NCBI RefSeq assembly: GCF_020736365.1
Contig: NZ_CP085988.1
Span: forward strand, 112,501-176,500
Direction of reading: 5' to 3'
DNA length: 64,000 bases
DNA from: Clostridium sp. M62/1
Lineage (GTDB): Bacteria; Bacillota; Clostridia; Lachnospirales; Lachnospiraceae
Shown here: positions 44,381-52,533 of the stretch, in pieces
Numbering within the stretch: the stretch's first letter is position 1
How the letters are laid out: each line of letters begins with the position of its first letter
The notes under the pieces: model-generated
Told to the model about the DNA's origin: nothing
The model's input: only the letters and a program-made list of their open reading frames with translations
The model's database searches: none
Position numbers and translations under genes: made by a program

Positions 44381-44979
44381 AACGAACGCAGAATTCCGGC
44401 AGAACAGAGCTGCTTTTCTCCATGCTCCTCCTCTTTGTCTTTCTGCTCTGCTCCATTTTCACTGTTTTGATCGGAAGCCGTGTCTATGAAAATATCAGAG
44501 CCAGGGACAATGAGTCCTTCTATCGGGATACAGCCCTCAGCTATGTGGTAAACAAGGTAAGGCAGGCCGACGAAACCGGCGCGGTGGAAGTCCGGGATGA
44601 GGGAGATACCTCTGTGCTTGTCCTCACCTCGCAGATCAACGGAAGTCTCTATGAAACGTGGATCTACACCCTGGACGGAACACTGAGAGAGCTTTTCACC
44701 CCCAAAGACAGCGGGCTGACCACAGCCGACGGACTTGAGATCAGCAGCTGTCCAAAGCTTACCTTCCTTTTAGAAGATCAGGGCGGAAAAAAACTGCTGA
44801 CCATCTGTCAGTCCTCCCCGGAAAGCGAAACCTCTTCCGGCAGTCCCGCTGCCTCAGAAGGCTCAGAGACTCAGGAGGAAGACCGCAGGGTCTCTCTCCT
44901 TCTGAGAAGCTCCGGCGGGACTTTTACAGGCAGCACCAGCCTTCATCCGGCTGAAAGCGCCGGAAATGCCGGATACTAA
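44374..44979 (+). CDS. DUF4860 family membrane protein
   Basis: 201 residues: basic start, hydrophobic helix at about 13-35 (LLFSMLLLFVFLLCSIFTVLI), then an extracytoplasmic beta-rich part with YRDTALSYVVNKVRQAD and LYETWIYTLDGTLREL, typical of DUF4860 proteins found beside T2SF and PilT-like genes in clostridia. The tail is Ser/Glu-rich. It overlaps the previous gene by seven bases and ends 11 bases before the next. Minor pilin-like role is inferred. Confidence 0.7.
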   Translation: MVKRTQNSGRTELLFSMLLLFVFLLCSIFTVLIGSRVYENIRARDNESFYRDTALSYVVNKVRQADETGAVEVRDEGDTSVLVLTSQINGSLYETWIYTLDGTLRELFTPKDSGLTTADGLEISSCPKLTFLLEDQGGKKLLTICQSSPESETSSGSPAASEGSETQEEDRRVSLLLRSSGGTFTGSTSLHPAESAGNAGY

Positions 44980-44990
44980 GGAGGACAATT

Positions 44991-45494
44991 ATGCTTCAGA
45001 AAAAATATACCACTCGAAACAGGCGGCCTTCCTACGCCTTCCTGATGGAAATGCTCTGGGTCTGCGGCTTCTTCGCCGTAGCTGCCTGTATTTTCGTTCT
45101 GGCCTTTGTAAAGGCTGACTCCATGAGCCGTCGGGCAGAGGACCTGAACCAGGCGGTCATGGCCGCTGAAAATGAGATGGAGCAGACTTTTCTGCTGGGG
45201 AGGGAAGGCTCCTGGATCGTTTGTTTTGATGACAGCTGGAATCCTCTCCCTGAAGACGGGAGCCTCTCAGATCCTGCCCTGATATCTGATAAAACACCGT
45301 CTGAGGATTCTGCAAACCTGCCAGGAGTCCACGCTGCTCTTTTTGTGGACAGCAGACTGGACGGCAGTCTTTTAAATGTAACGATAAACGCCGCAGTCAT
45401 GTCTCCTCACCAGGAAACCATATACACCTTGGAGGGAAGCCACATGATGTCCGGAGAGATTTTGCAGGAATCCGGGAAAGGAGGACAGTCATGA
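44991..45494 (+). CDS. Single-pass membrane protein of the filament-like operon
   Basis: 167 residues. A basic N terminus (KKYTTRNRRPSYAFLMEML) leads into one helix (WVCGFFAVAACIFVLAFV, about 23-41), then a helical stretch and an acidic extracytoplasmic part. FLMEMLW at the start of the helix recalls a prepilin Glu five residues into the helix, but no clear Gly cleavage site is seen. AGGAGG precedes the ATG and it overlaps the next gene by four bases. No family recognised. Confidence 0.6.
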   Translation: MLQKKYTTRNRRPSYAFLMEMLWVCGFFAVAACIFVLAFVKADSMSRRAEDLNQAVMAAENEMEQTFLLGREGSWIVCFDDSWNPLPEDGSLSDPALISDKTPSEDSANLPGVHAALFVDSRLDGSLLNVTINAAVMSPHQETIYTLEGSHMMSGEILQESGKGGQS

Positions 45495-45958
45495 GAGAGA
45501 CAAGACAAGTAAGCCGGATCAATATCGGCACGGCCTCCATTGTTCTGATCCTGATTATCCTGTGTCTGTCCGTCTTTTCCCTGCTGAGCCTCAGTGATGC
45601 CCGCTCCTCCCTCTCTTTTGCAGAGAGAAGAGCCCAGTCTGTTCAGGCCTTCTACAGCGCAGACGCCCAGGTCCAGAGATGGCTCTCGGACATCCAGGGA
45701 CTTTCCATTCAGGAAGCGGCGGCCAGACGGGAGAGTCTGCCCGAGGACGCCTCTGTGGAGGCATCCGGCGAGGAGGGCATACTGACTCTCACCATCCCCA
45801 TGTCCCAGGGCCAGTCGCTCCTTGCCCGTTACAGCGTTTCAGAAGGACGGCTTATCTCCTCCCGCGTCTACAACAGTGAAGATTACGCCATCGACACCCG
45901 CCTTCCTGTCTGGACGGGACAGTCGGACGAGAAAGCTGATGGGACCCAGGCAGATTAG
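45491..45958 (+). CDS. Single-pass membrane protein of the filament-like operon
   Basis: 155 residues: short basic start, one helix at about 13-35 (ASIVLILIILCLSVFSLLSL), then a helical segment (RRAQSVQAFYSADAQVQRWL) and a short beta-rich part. The layout recalls PilX/GspK-type minor pilins, which often have a Tyr-rich helix after the membrane segment. It overlaps the previous gene by four bases and precedes the ATPase gene by 27 bases. Function inferred from position only. Confidence 0.6.
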   Translation: MRETRQVSRINIGTASIVLILIILCLSVFSLLSLSDARSSLSFAERRAQSVQAFYSADAQVQRWLSDIQGLSIQEAAARRESLPEDASVEASGEEGILTLTIPMSQGQSLLARYSVSEGRLISSRVYNSEDYAIDTRLPVWTGQSDEKADGTQAD

Positions 45959-45985
45959 TCAGGATCACTTATACAGGAGAATTTT

Positions 45986-47044
45986 ATGAATATCAAAGAA
46001 TTTTTTAAAGACGCCGTGGAAAGACAGGCATCCGACATCTTTATGATCCCAGGAATGCCTCTGGCTCTCAAAATTAACGGCCGAATCGAAAATATAGGGG
46101 AGGAAAAAATCTTCCCTGCAGAGATGGACAATTACATCCGGGAAATCTACACCCTCAGCGGCAGCCGGGACATGTCCAGGGTTATGACGCTGGGAGACGA
46201 TGATTTCTCCTTCTCCATTGTGGGACTTTCCCGGTTCCGCGCAAGCGTGATGAAACAGAGGGGCTCTCTGGCAGCAGTCATCCGGATTGTCCGCTTCGAT
46301 CTTCCAAATCCCGCAGACATCCATATACCGGAGACCGTCTTAAACATCGCCTCCATGAAAAAGGGCATGGTGCTGGTGACAGGCGCAGCGGGCAGCGGAA
46401 AATCCACGACTCTGGCCTGCATCATCGACCGTATCAACCAGACGAGAAACGCCCATGTCATCACCCTGGAGGATCCCATCGAGTACCTTCACCATCATCA
46501 GCACTCTGTGGTTACCCAGCGGGAGATCGGCCACGACACCGCCTCCTATGTGGACGGCCTGAGGGCCTCCCTGCGCCAGGCGCCGGATGTTATTCTCTTA
46601 GGCGAGATGCGGGACTACGAAACCATCCAGACAGCCATGACTGCGGCAGAGACAGGCCATCTGCTGATCTCCACCCTCCACACCATCGGAGCCGCCAACA
46701 CCATCGACCGCATTATCGACGTTTTCCCGGCTGACGGACAGCAGCAGGTGCGCGTTCAGCTGGCTATGGTTTTAAAAGCCGTTGTGTCACAGCAGCTGGT
46801 TCCCGCTGCAGACGGTTCCCTGATTCCGGCCTTCGAGATTATGTTCGTCAATGAGGCTATCCGCAGCATGATCCGGGAGTCAAAGATCCACCAGATCCAG
46901 AATGTCATCGCCACCAGCATGGCGGAGGGCATGGTAAGCCTGGACAGCAGTCTTCTGAGATATCTTCAGCAGGGACTTATCACAAAGGAAACCTGCATAA
47001 ATTACAGCTTAAATCCTGAACAGATGAAGATGCGCCTGGGCTAG
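45986..47044 (+). CDS. PilT-type secretion/retraction ATPase
   Basis: 352 residues. An N-terminal PAS-like part is followed by a RecA-type core with Walker A GAAGSGKST (133-141), the Asp box VITLEDPIEYLHH, Walker B DVILLGEMRD (about 205) and His box HLLISTLHT (about 225). The late motif AIRSMIRESK matches PilT's AIRNLIRE, which points to a retraction ATPase rather than PilB; PilB's N-terminal domain and zinc cysteines are missing. It is the last gene of the operon. No PilB partner is in the window. Confidence 0.9.
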   Translation: MNIKEFFKDAVERQASDIFMIPGMPLALKINGRIENIGEEKIFPAEMDNYIREIYTLSGSRDMSRVMTLGDDDFSFSIVGLSRFRASVMKQRGSLAAVIRIVRFDLPNPADIHIPETVLNIASMKKGMVLVTGAAGSGKSTTLACIIDRINQTRNAHVITLEDPIEYLHHHQHSVVTQREIGHDTASYVDGLRASLRQAPDVILLGEMRDYETIQTAMTAAETGHLLISTLHTIGAANTIDRIIDVFPADGQQQVRVQLAMVLKAVVSQQLVPAADGSLIPAFEIMFVNEAIRSMIRESKIHQIQNVIATSMAEGMVSLDSSLLRYLQQGLITKETCINYSLNPEQMKMRLG

Positions 47045-47214
47045 ACCCATGGCAGGCCGCACCCGGCGCCCTGAACCCCTGAAAGGGTCCGCTTTCCCAG
47101 CGCCGGGTGCACAGCCTCCCGGGCGCCTCTCTCCTCTTTGCAGGCAGTAAAGATTCGACAAAAGAAAAAAACACCGATCCCAGCGCTCTCAGTCGCCAAA
47201 ATCAGTGCTTTCAG

Positions 47215-47287
47215 TGCGCCTTCAGGGACTCGAACCCTGGACAAATAGATTAAGAGTCTACTGCTCTACCAGCTGAGCTAAAGGCGC
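47215..47287 (-). tRNA. tRNA-Lys (anticodon CTT), copy 1
   Basis: Minus-strand cloverleaf of 73 bases, acceptor GCGCCTT/AAGGCGC, anticodon loop CTCTTAA (CTT), T loop GGTTCGAGTCC, discriminator A. CCA is not encoded. Confidence 0.95.
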
Positions 47288-47326
47288 GTATTCTGTTGTT
47301 TTATGTTATATCAGGGAAATTCCCAG

Positions 47327-47399
47327 TGCGCCTTCAGGGACTCGAACCCTGGACAAATAGATTAAGAGTCTACTGCTCTACCAGCTGAGCTAAAGGCGC
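47327..47399 (-). tRNA. tRNA-Lys (anticodon CTT), copy 2
   Basis: Identical in sequence to the copy at 47215-47287 and repeated 112 bases away with part of its flank (TATTCTGTTGTTT), so it arose by a recent tandem duplication. Confidence 0.95.
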
Positions 47400-47511
47400 A
47401 TATTCTGTTGTTTCCGGCAGGTTTCTGAAGCCTGTCCTGTAACACGCAAATTAGTATACCTCTCCATTATGAAAAAGTCAATACTTTTTTTATTTTTTAT
47501 TTATTTTTTTG

Positions 47512-47575
47512 TTACAGTTCAGCCATGCGCTTCCCCGCCCGCTTTAAGCGGGCAAGAAGATATATGGCTGAACTG
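47512..47575 (-). terminator. Long hairpin terminator
   Basis: CAGTTCAGCCAT pairs with ATGGCTGAACTG, with an inner CGCCCGCTTTAAGCGGGC hairpin. A/T runs on both sides suit termination of the minus-strand small gene and trmB transcript. Confidence 0.6.
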
Positions 47576-47653
47576 TTGCATTTTTTCTCCCTGGCAAAAT
47601 AAAACAAAGGGAAAGGCAGATTTTTCTTTCGTATTTTTCCCTGCTCTCTTTTG

Positions 47654-47815
47654 CTATCTGCGGCGGCACTTCTTTGCACAGCCCTTCCCAAGAGCCTTTC
47701 CTGCTTCCTCAAAACAGCGCTTGTAGTGGAGTACTGCCTTATTGAGCTCTGCCTTGTCGCAGGTGGCGATGGACAGTGAACGGATAATCTTTTTCTTCAG
47801 GCTCACAGGCCTCAT
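47654..47815 (-). CDS. Small basic Cys-containing protein
   Basis: 53 residues, beginning MRPVSLKKKIIRSL and ending CAKKCRRR. It is rich in Lys/Arg with four cysteines, the last two in GCAKKC. A strong purine-rich site GGAGAGAGGAAGGG lies just upstream of the ATG. It follows trmB on the same strand and ends before a strong hairpin, so it looks like a real short gene. No family recognised; a nucleic-acid binding or metal role is only a guess. Confidence 0.55.
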   Translation of the reverse strand: MRPVSLKKKIIRSLSIATCDKAELNKAVLHYKRCFEEAGKALGKGCAKKCRRR

Positions 47816-47911
47816 CCCTTCCTCTCTCCTCGCCTTATTTTATGCACAGTCAAGATATAAGCGCACAGAGCCGACTCTGCCTCCGCCTCGGATTTTTCTG
47901 CATCCTTCCCT

Positions 47912-48559
47912 CTATTTGCCGCGGACAGCTGACAGCTTGCAGATGGCCTGACCTCTGGAGGAGAACTTTTCCTCATACTCTGTCATCACATTTCCCTCGG
48001 CCATGGGGCTGTTGTGAAGATCAAAGGTATATTCCCTCACCTTCCAGCCTGACTCCGGGATAGATTCAAGAGAGTACTCAAACAGTCCCCGGTTGTCTGT
48101 CTTAAACTCTACATCTCCATCCTCTGAGAGCACCTGATCATAAACTGCCATAAACTGCGGCGATGTGAGCCTGCGCTTTGCGTGGCGGTCTTTGGGCCAC
48201 GGATCGGAAAAATTCAGGTAAATTTTCTTCACCTCTCCCGGCTCAAACATCTCCCCCAGCTCCTTTGCATCCACACACATAAAGCAGATATTGGAGAGCG
48301 GCAGCTTCTCCCGCTTCTGAAGTGCCTTTAAGAGTACAGTGGAGTATCTCTCTATTCCTATATAGTTGATGTCTGGGTTTCTCTCTGCCAGTTCCATGAT
48401 AAACCGGCCCTTCCCCATTCCTACCTCGATGTGGATCGGATGGTCATTTCCGAACACTTCTCTCCATCTGCCCTTTTTCTCCTTTGGTTCCTGGATCACA
48501 TAGGGGCTCTGTGCAATCGCCTCCTCAGCGCCCGGTATGTGGCGTAATCTCATTCTCAT
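47912..48559 (-). CDS. trmB: tRNA (guanine-N7)-methyltransferase
   Basis: 215 residues, class I SAM methyltransferase that modifies G46 of tRNAs. Motifs: IHIEVGMGKGRFIMELA (about 42-58), YIGIERYSTV, and the family hallmark NFSDPWPKDRHAKRRLT (about 130-146). Normal length. Confidence 0.95.
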   Translation of the reverse strand: MRMRLRHIPGAEEAIAQSPYVIQEPKEKKGRWREVFGNDHPIHIEVGMGKGRFIMELAERNPDINYIGIERYSTVLLKALQKREKLPLSNICFMCVDAKELGEMFEPGEVKKIYLNFSDPWPKDRHAKRRLTSPQFMAVYDQVLSEDGDVEFKTDNRGLFEYSLESIPESGWKVREYTFDLHNSPMAEGNVMTEYEEKFSSRGQAICKLSAVRGK

Positions 48560-48919
48560 TCCTCCTGTCTCCCGATTTATTCCTGTTTCCTGCCGATTTT
48601 TGGCAGGAAATTCTGCTTTCTTCTCTGTTTTCCGCCCTCTATCTTACCATTTCTCTTCCTCACATGCAAGAAAGTTATCCTGTCTGCGCTCTTAATTCTT
48701 CTCCCTGTTCCCGTATCTGATTCAGCTCCCCCTTCCGCTCCTCCTTCCCCCTCTTCTTCTCACGAATTTCCCGAAAACTCCCTATATTCTGACAATATAT
48801 GAACTATTTCCTTACAAATTTTATTTTTTTCAAAATAATGATGCAGAAAATGTCGAGGTATATTATAATAGCAGTGTGTGATTTGTATTAATTGTATTAA
48901 ATGGTAAAGGAGATGCCTT
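48560..48919. other. Gene-free region
   Basis: T/C-rich, nothing recognised except TATAAT at 48864-48869, a possible -10 for the following gene with no good -35. Confidence 0.45.
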
Positions 48920-49840
48920 ATGAATACGGACAATATAAATACCGGCAGCTGGGAGAGGATACAGAACGGCTTCCAGGATACAGAACGGCTGTTAGGCCAG
49001 AAACGGTACAATGAATGTATGATCAGAGCCAGACAGACTCTGGAATTTATGGTGAAATGCCTTTGTGAGCGCTTTGATGTGTCAGAGGCCACTCTTGTGG
49101 ACATGATCGACGCCCTCTATGAGAACGGCATTATCAATAAGACCACCTGCGAGCATTATCACAAAATCCGCATGATAGGAAACAAGGCGGTTCATGAGGA
49201 GGATAATCTGGCATATAATGCAGGGCAGGCCTACCACCTGCTGTCCCAGGAGATCTACACCTTCGCAAATGACTTTACAGGGAAGAAAAAGAAACCCCTC
49301 CCCCGCCAGAGGGAAGATATTTCCCGGGAGGACGCCTCATCCAGAGAGCAGCTTTCCCGGCCTTCCAGAGGCAGTGCCTCCCGTTCCAGGGGGGCTGTTT
49401 CCAGAGCGGGAGGTTCCTCCTCCGCAAGGCGCAGAAGACCCCGTTCCTCCGGACCGGTTATCGATCCGGGAAGCCTTTTGAAGATTTTTATTCCGATTGC
49501 GATCATTATCATCCTGATCTTTATTATCCGCCTGGTTCACCCGGGAGATGAGAACGGTGCAGAGACTACAGCTCCCATTGAGCTGGAAACCATCGCTCCC
49601 ACTGAAGAGGCGACTACTGAGGAGAATACTACTGAGGCCGCTCCTGCCAAACGATACAGAACAAGCGACACGCTGAATGTCCGCTCTGAGCCGTCAACCA
49701 GCGCCTCAAAGCTGGGTCAGCTGGCCCCGGGGACGGAGGTAGAATACATAGAGGATTACGATGATACCTGGGTGAAAATTACCTTTGAAGGCCAGGAGGG
49801 ATATGTATCAAAAGAATATCTGGAATTGATTGCTGAATAG
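48920..49840 (+). CDS. DUF4145-like, single-helix, SH3 domain protein
   Basis: 306 residues in three parts. Residues 1-120 are helical and resemble DUF4145/HEPN-like modules (ARQTLEFMVKCLCER, then YHKIRMIGNKAVHEED). A Ser/Arg-rich basic linker (120-175) leads to one membrane helix (IFIPIAIIIILIFIIRLV, about 190-208). A Thr/Glu-rich spacer and a bacterial SH3 domain (about 243-304: LNVRSEPSTSASKLGQL, GYVSKEYLEL) follow, probably outside the cell binding the wall. A cytoplasmic HEPN-like domain joined to an external SH3 domain is unusual. AAAGGAGATG precedes the ATG. Confidence 0.72.
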   Translation: MNTDNINTGSWERIQNGFQDTERLLGQKRYNECMIRARQTLEFMVKCLCERFDVSEATLVDMIDALYENGIINKTTCEHYHKIRMIGNKAVHEEDNLAYNAGQAYHLLSQEIYTFANDFTGKKKKPLPRQREDISREDASSREQLSRPSRGSASRSRGAVSRAGGSSSARRRRPRSSGPVIDPGSLLKIFIPIAIIIILIFIIRLVHPGDENGAETTAPIELETIAPTEEATTEENTTEAAPAKRYRTSDTLNVRSEPSTSASKLGQLAPGTEVEYIEDYDDTWVKITFEGQEGYVSKEYLELIAE

Positions 49841-49884
49841 AGACTGCGGCCAGGCAGCCGCTCTCTGCTTAGCTACCTGCCATA

Positions 49885-49916
49885 AAAAGGGCCGCCGGAA
49901 ATCCGACGGCCCTTTT
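49885..49916 (+). terminator. Terminator after the SH3 protein gene
   Basis: AAAAGGGCCG(CC)GG pairs with CC(GA)CGGCCCTTTT, a strong stem with T run on the plus strand. Confidence 0.75.
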
Positions 49917-50020
49917 CATGAAAGAGTGAATTTTACTTATATGTATAATTTTCTGTTCCTCCGGGCAATCCCCGAGTCCCAGAAAACTATAACGCATTTT
50001 GAAATTTAGAGCTCAGACAA

Positions 50021-50323
50021 TTAAGCCTCTGTCTCAGCCTCTGTTGTCTCCTCAGCCTCATCAGCTGCTGCCTCTGTCTCCTCGTCTGCAGCTGCCTCTG
50101 TTGTCTCTTCCTCAGCTGCCTCTGTTGTCTCCTCCTCGGCTGCCTCTGTTGTCTCCTCCTCAGCTGCCTCTGTTGTCTCTTCCTCAACTGCTGCTGTTGT
50201 CTCCTCAGCTGCTGCTGTTGTCTCAACTGCTGCTGTTGTCTCTGTAGTTGTCTCTGTGCTTCCGCATGCTGTTAAAGCAAATGCTGTTAAAGCTGCTGCT
50301 GCAAATAAAACTGTTTTCTTCAT
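50021..50323 (-). CDS. Small repeat-rich lipoprotein
   Basis: 100 residues. A lipoprotein signal with lipobox ALTAC (about 16-20) precedes about 75 residues made almost only of Thr, Glu and Ala, including four or five tandem TTEAAEEE octets. It is strongly acidic and disordered, so it is likely a surface spacer or bulk lipoprotein. The octet is a 24-base tandem repeat in the DNA. Start at 50323 follows GAGGAGGAA. No domain recognised; function unknown. Confidence 0.6.
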   Translation of the reverse strand: MKKTVLFAAAALTAFALTACGSTETTTETTAAVETTAAAEETTAAVEEETTEAAEEETTEAAEEETTEAAEEETTEAAADEETEAAADEAEETTEAETEA

Positions 50324-50506
50324 AATTTTTTTCCTCCTCATTTTACAACAAAGTTATAAAATATTCTGTCACAGAGGTTTTTTGTTTGCCTCCTCATGAC
50401 ATATCCATAGTATAGTGATTTTTTTTAAAAAATCAAGAGCCTCTCAAAAAATTCATGAAGTTTTAATAATTCTGTTCTTTATTTTTTATGCTTTTACAGC
50501 ACTTTT

Positions 50507-51187
50507 TTATTTTTCTGTGTTTTTATTCCCCAAAAGCGTTCTTACAAGAGCCGGTATTTCCGTCAGGGTACGTATCTCACAGGAAGCCAGGCTTCTGTCA
50601 AAGGCAAATCTGTTATCGATCAGGGCCGCCACCTTCATCCCCGCCCGGCTGGCGGCTGTGATACCGACAGTGGAATCTTCTATGACAAGGCACTCTCCAG
50701 GCTCTGCTCCCAGCTTTTCTGCTGTATAGAGATAAATCTCCGGATCCGGTTTGCTTCTCTTAAACATGCCGCCGCTTACCATAATCTCCAGCCTCTCCTT
50801 TACATGATTCAATGTAAGAATATGATCCACCTGTTCCAGATTAGTGGAGGAAGCCACCGCCAGCTTGAGTCCCATCTCCCTCAGCTGATCCATCACCGGC
50901 AGAATTTCAGGTCTGAAAATGGCGCGGTAATCTACCTCCTCAAATGCCCTTTTCCAGATTCCCCTGCTGTGATACTGCTCCCTCAGCTCCTCCCAGGTTT
51001 CGCCTGTTTTCAGAGCCTTCTCCATCACGTCCCAGCAGTCCTTTTTCGTCGTGCCGACCGTCCCGTAAAGCTCCTCGATCCTGATGTCCGGCCTCTTTTC
51101 TCTGGCAAACGCATACATGTATTTCAGGTACTCGCCCTCACTGTCAATAATCACTCCGTCCATATCGAAAATCACTGCTTTTATCAT
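50507..51187 (-). CDS. HAD-superfamily phosphatase (beta-phosphoglucomutase-like)
   Basis: 226 residues: DMDGVIIDSE (8-17) motif I, AVASSTN motif II, KRSKPDPEIYL with the motif III Lys, and VIEDSTVGI motif IV. This is the subfamily of beta-phosphoglucomutases and sugar/nucleotide phosphatases. Exact substrate unknown. Gene stands alone on the minus strand. Confidence 0.88.
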   Translation of the reverse strand: MIKAVIFDMDGVIIDSEGEYLKYMYAFAREKRPDIRIEELYGTVGTTKKDCWDVMEKALKTGETWEELREQYHSRGIWKRAFEEVDYRAIFRPEILPVMDQLREMGLKLAVASSTNLEQVDHILTLNHVKERLEIMVSGGMFKRSKPDPEIYLYTAEKLGAEPGECLVIEDSTVGITAASRAGMKVAALIDNRFAFDRSLASCEIRTLTEIPALVRTLLGNKNTEK

Positions 51188-51658
51188 AATTTTTATGAAG
51201 CTCCTTTCCCTAACATATCCTCTGTATTTATCCCGCTTCAGATTCTTTTTTCCGCCCCTCAGGCGCTGACGGGCACATACCTACAGTATAGGGAAGCCCC
51301 GGGCTCAGTTCAACTCTATTTTTCAGACTTGTACTTTTTTGTGTCTTTGACAGATGTATCCGCAGCCGGCCAGGCTGTTCTCTGTGTATCTCTCTGTATT
51401 GCTCTATATTACTCTGTATTTCTCTGTATCGCTCTGTCTCATCCCGCCGCATGCCTCCTGTTCCACAGCGCCTCCCTGGAAATTCTAACACTTTTATGAA
51501 TTTTCCCTTGTCCCGCTTGCGTCCGCCGGCTTTAGTGGTATACTTGAAACAGCTCAGCCTTCCATTTTACAGGGCAGACTGGTCCCGGGCTGAGGCTTAG
51601 TCACTTTCCGAACTGTATTGGAACATAAAGCTGACGCAAGTCAGCAGACAGGAGATTC
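51188..51658. other. Gene-free region with short tandem TCTCTGTAT repeats
   Basis: No gene seen. About five irregular repeats of CTCTGTAT(T) lie at roughly 51376-51440. A possible promoter TTGCGT (51517-51522) and TATACT (51539-51544), 16 apart, faces the TIGR01906 gene. Confidence 0.45.
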
Positions 51659-52393
51659 ATGATTATGAAACACACAGGGCCCCTTGCCTGGCTGGCCGGC
51701 ATTGTCTGCGCCTTCTGCCTGATGATTGCCTTTCTCATCACATCGGTGGAAGCGGTCGTTTACTGGACGCCAGGCTATTTTGAAACAGAATATGAAACCT
51801 ACCAGGTTCCCGAAACCGTTCACATGCAGATGGACGATCTCCTCTACGTCACAGAGGAGATGATGGCATATCTGAGAGGAAACAGGGATGATCTGCACAT
51901 TGACACAGTGGTGGACGGGCAGGAAAGGGAATTTTTTAACGAGAGGGAGATTGCCCATATGGAAGATGTGAGAGAGCTCTTTATCGGTGCTCTCTATCTG
52001 CGGGCTGCCTGCCTTGCCGCTGCCGCTCTCTGCATAATCTTTCTGATTCTATCGAAGGCCAGCCTGCGCTTCGTCCTGCCGCGGGCTCTCTGCGCGGGAA
52101 CGGGAATCTTTTTCATGCTGACAGCCGTTCTGGCAGCTGTTATATCCACAGACTTCACGAAATACTTTGTGATTTTCCACAAAATCTTCTTTGACAATGA
52201 CCTGTGGATTCTCGATCCGGCCACGGATCTTTTGATTAACATTGTGCCTGAGCCGTTCTTTATGGACACTGCCGCCAGGATAGGAGTTACCTTTGGCCTG
52301 ATGGTTCTGTTTCTCTTTGCTGTCTGTCTGGCTTTCATCCTCTTCACGAAGAAGAGAAAACCGCTCACTCCGGCCTTTACTAACAGAGGATAA
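51659..52393 (+). CDS. TIGR01906 family integral membrane protein
   Basis: 244 residues with about four membrane helices: one near 10-30, and three after 110. The first loop, about 35-105, carries FETEYETYQVPETV, MQMDDLLYVTEEMMAYL and VVDGQEREFFNEREIAHM, the TIGR01906 signature. It probably binds something outside the membrane; function unknown. GGAG lies four bases before the ATG at 51659; the ATG at 51665 is an alternative. Confidence 0.82.
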   Translation: MIMKHTGPLAWLAGIVCAFCLMIAFLITSVEAVVYWTPGYFETEYETYQVPETVHMQMDDLLYVTEEMMAYLRGNRDDLHIDTVVDGQEREFFNEREIAHMEDVRELFIGALYLRAACLAAAALCIIFLILSKASLRFVLPRALCAGTGIFFMLTAVLAAVISTDFTKYFVIFHKIFFDNDLWILDPATDLLINIVPEPFFMDTAARIGVTFGLMVLFLFAVCLAFILFTKKRKPLTPAFTNRG

Positions 52394-52533
52394 TCCGATA
52401 TACTGTTAAATAAGCATTACATTTTTTACATTTATGTTACAAGAAATGTTTTTGCTGCGGCCGGAGCAGGAGACTGGGTCGGCCCGGCAGCTCCCTGTAT
52501 AGAGAATAAAACCACGCAAAGGATTGAATATAG

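Noticed and set aside
49987..50247. Gln/Arg-rich and Leu/Pro-rich frames opposite the lipoprotein
   Set aside because: Generated by the same 24-base tandem repeat in other frames; the lipoprotein frame has a signal peptide and ribosome site.
51376..51440. Short CTCTGTAT repeats as a possible CRISPR or regulatory array
   Set aside because: Irregular, about 8-12 bases apart, no spacers; more like simple low-complexity sequence.
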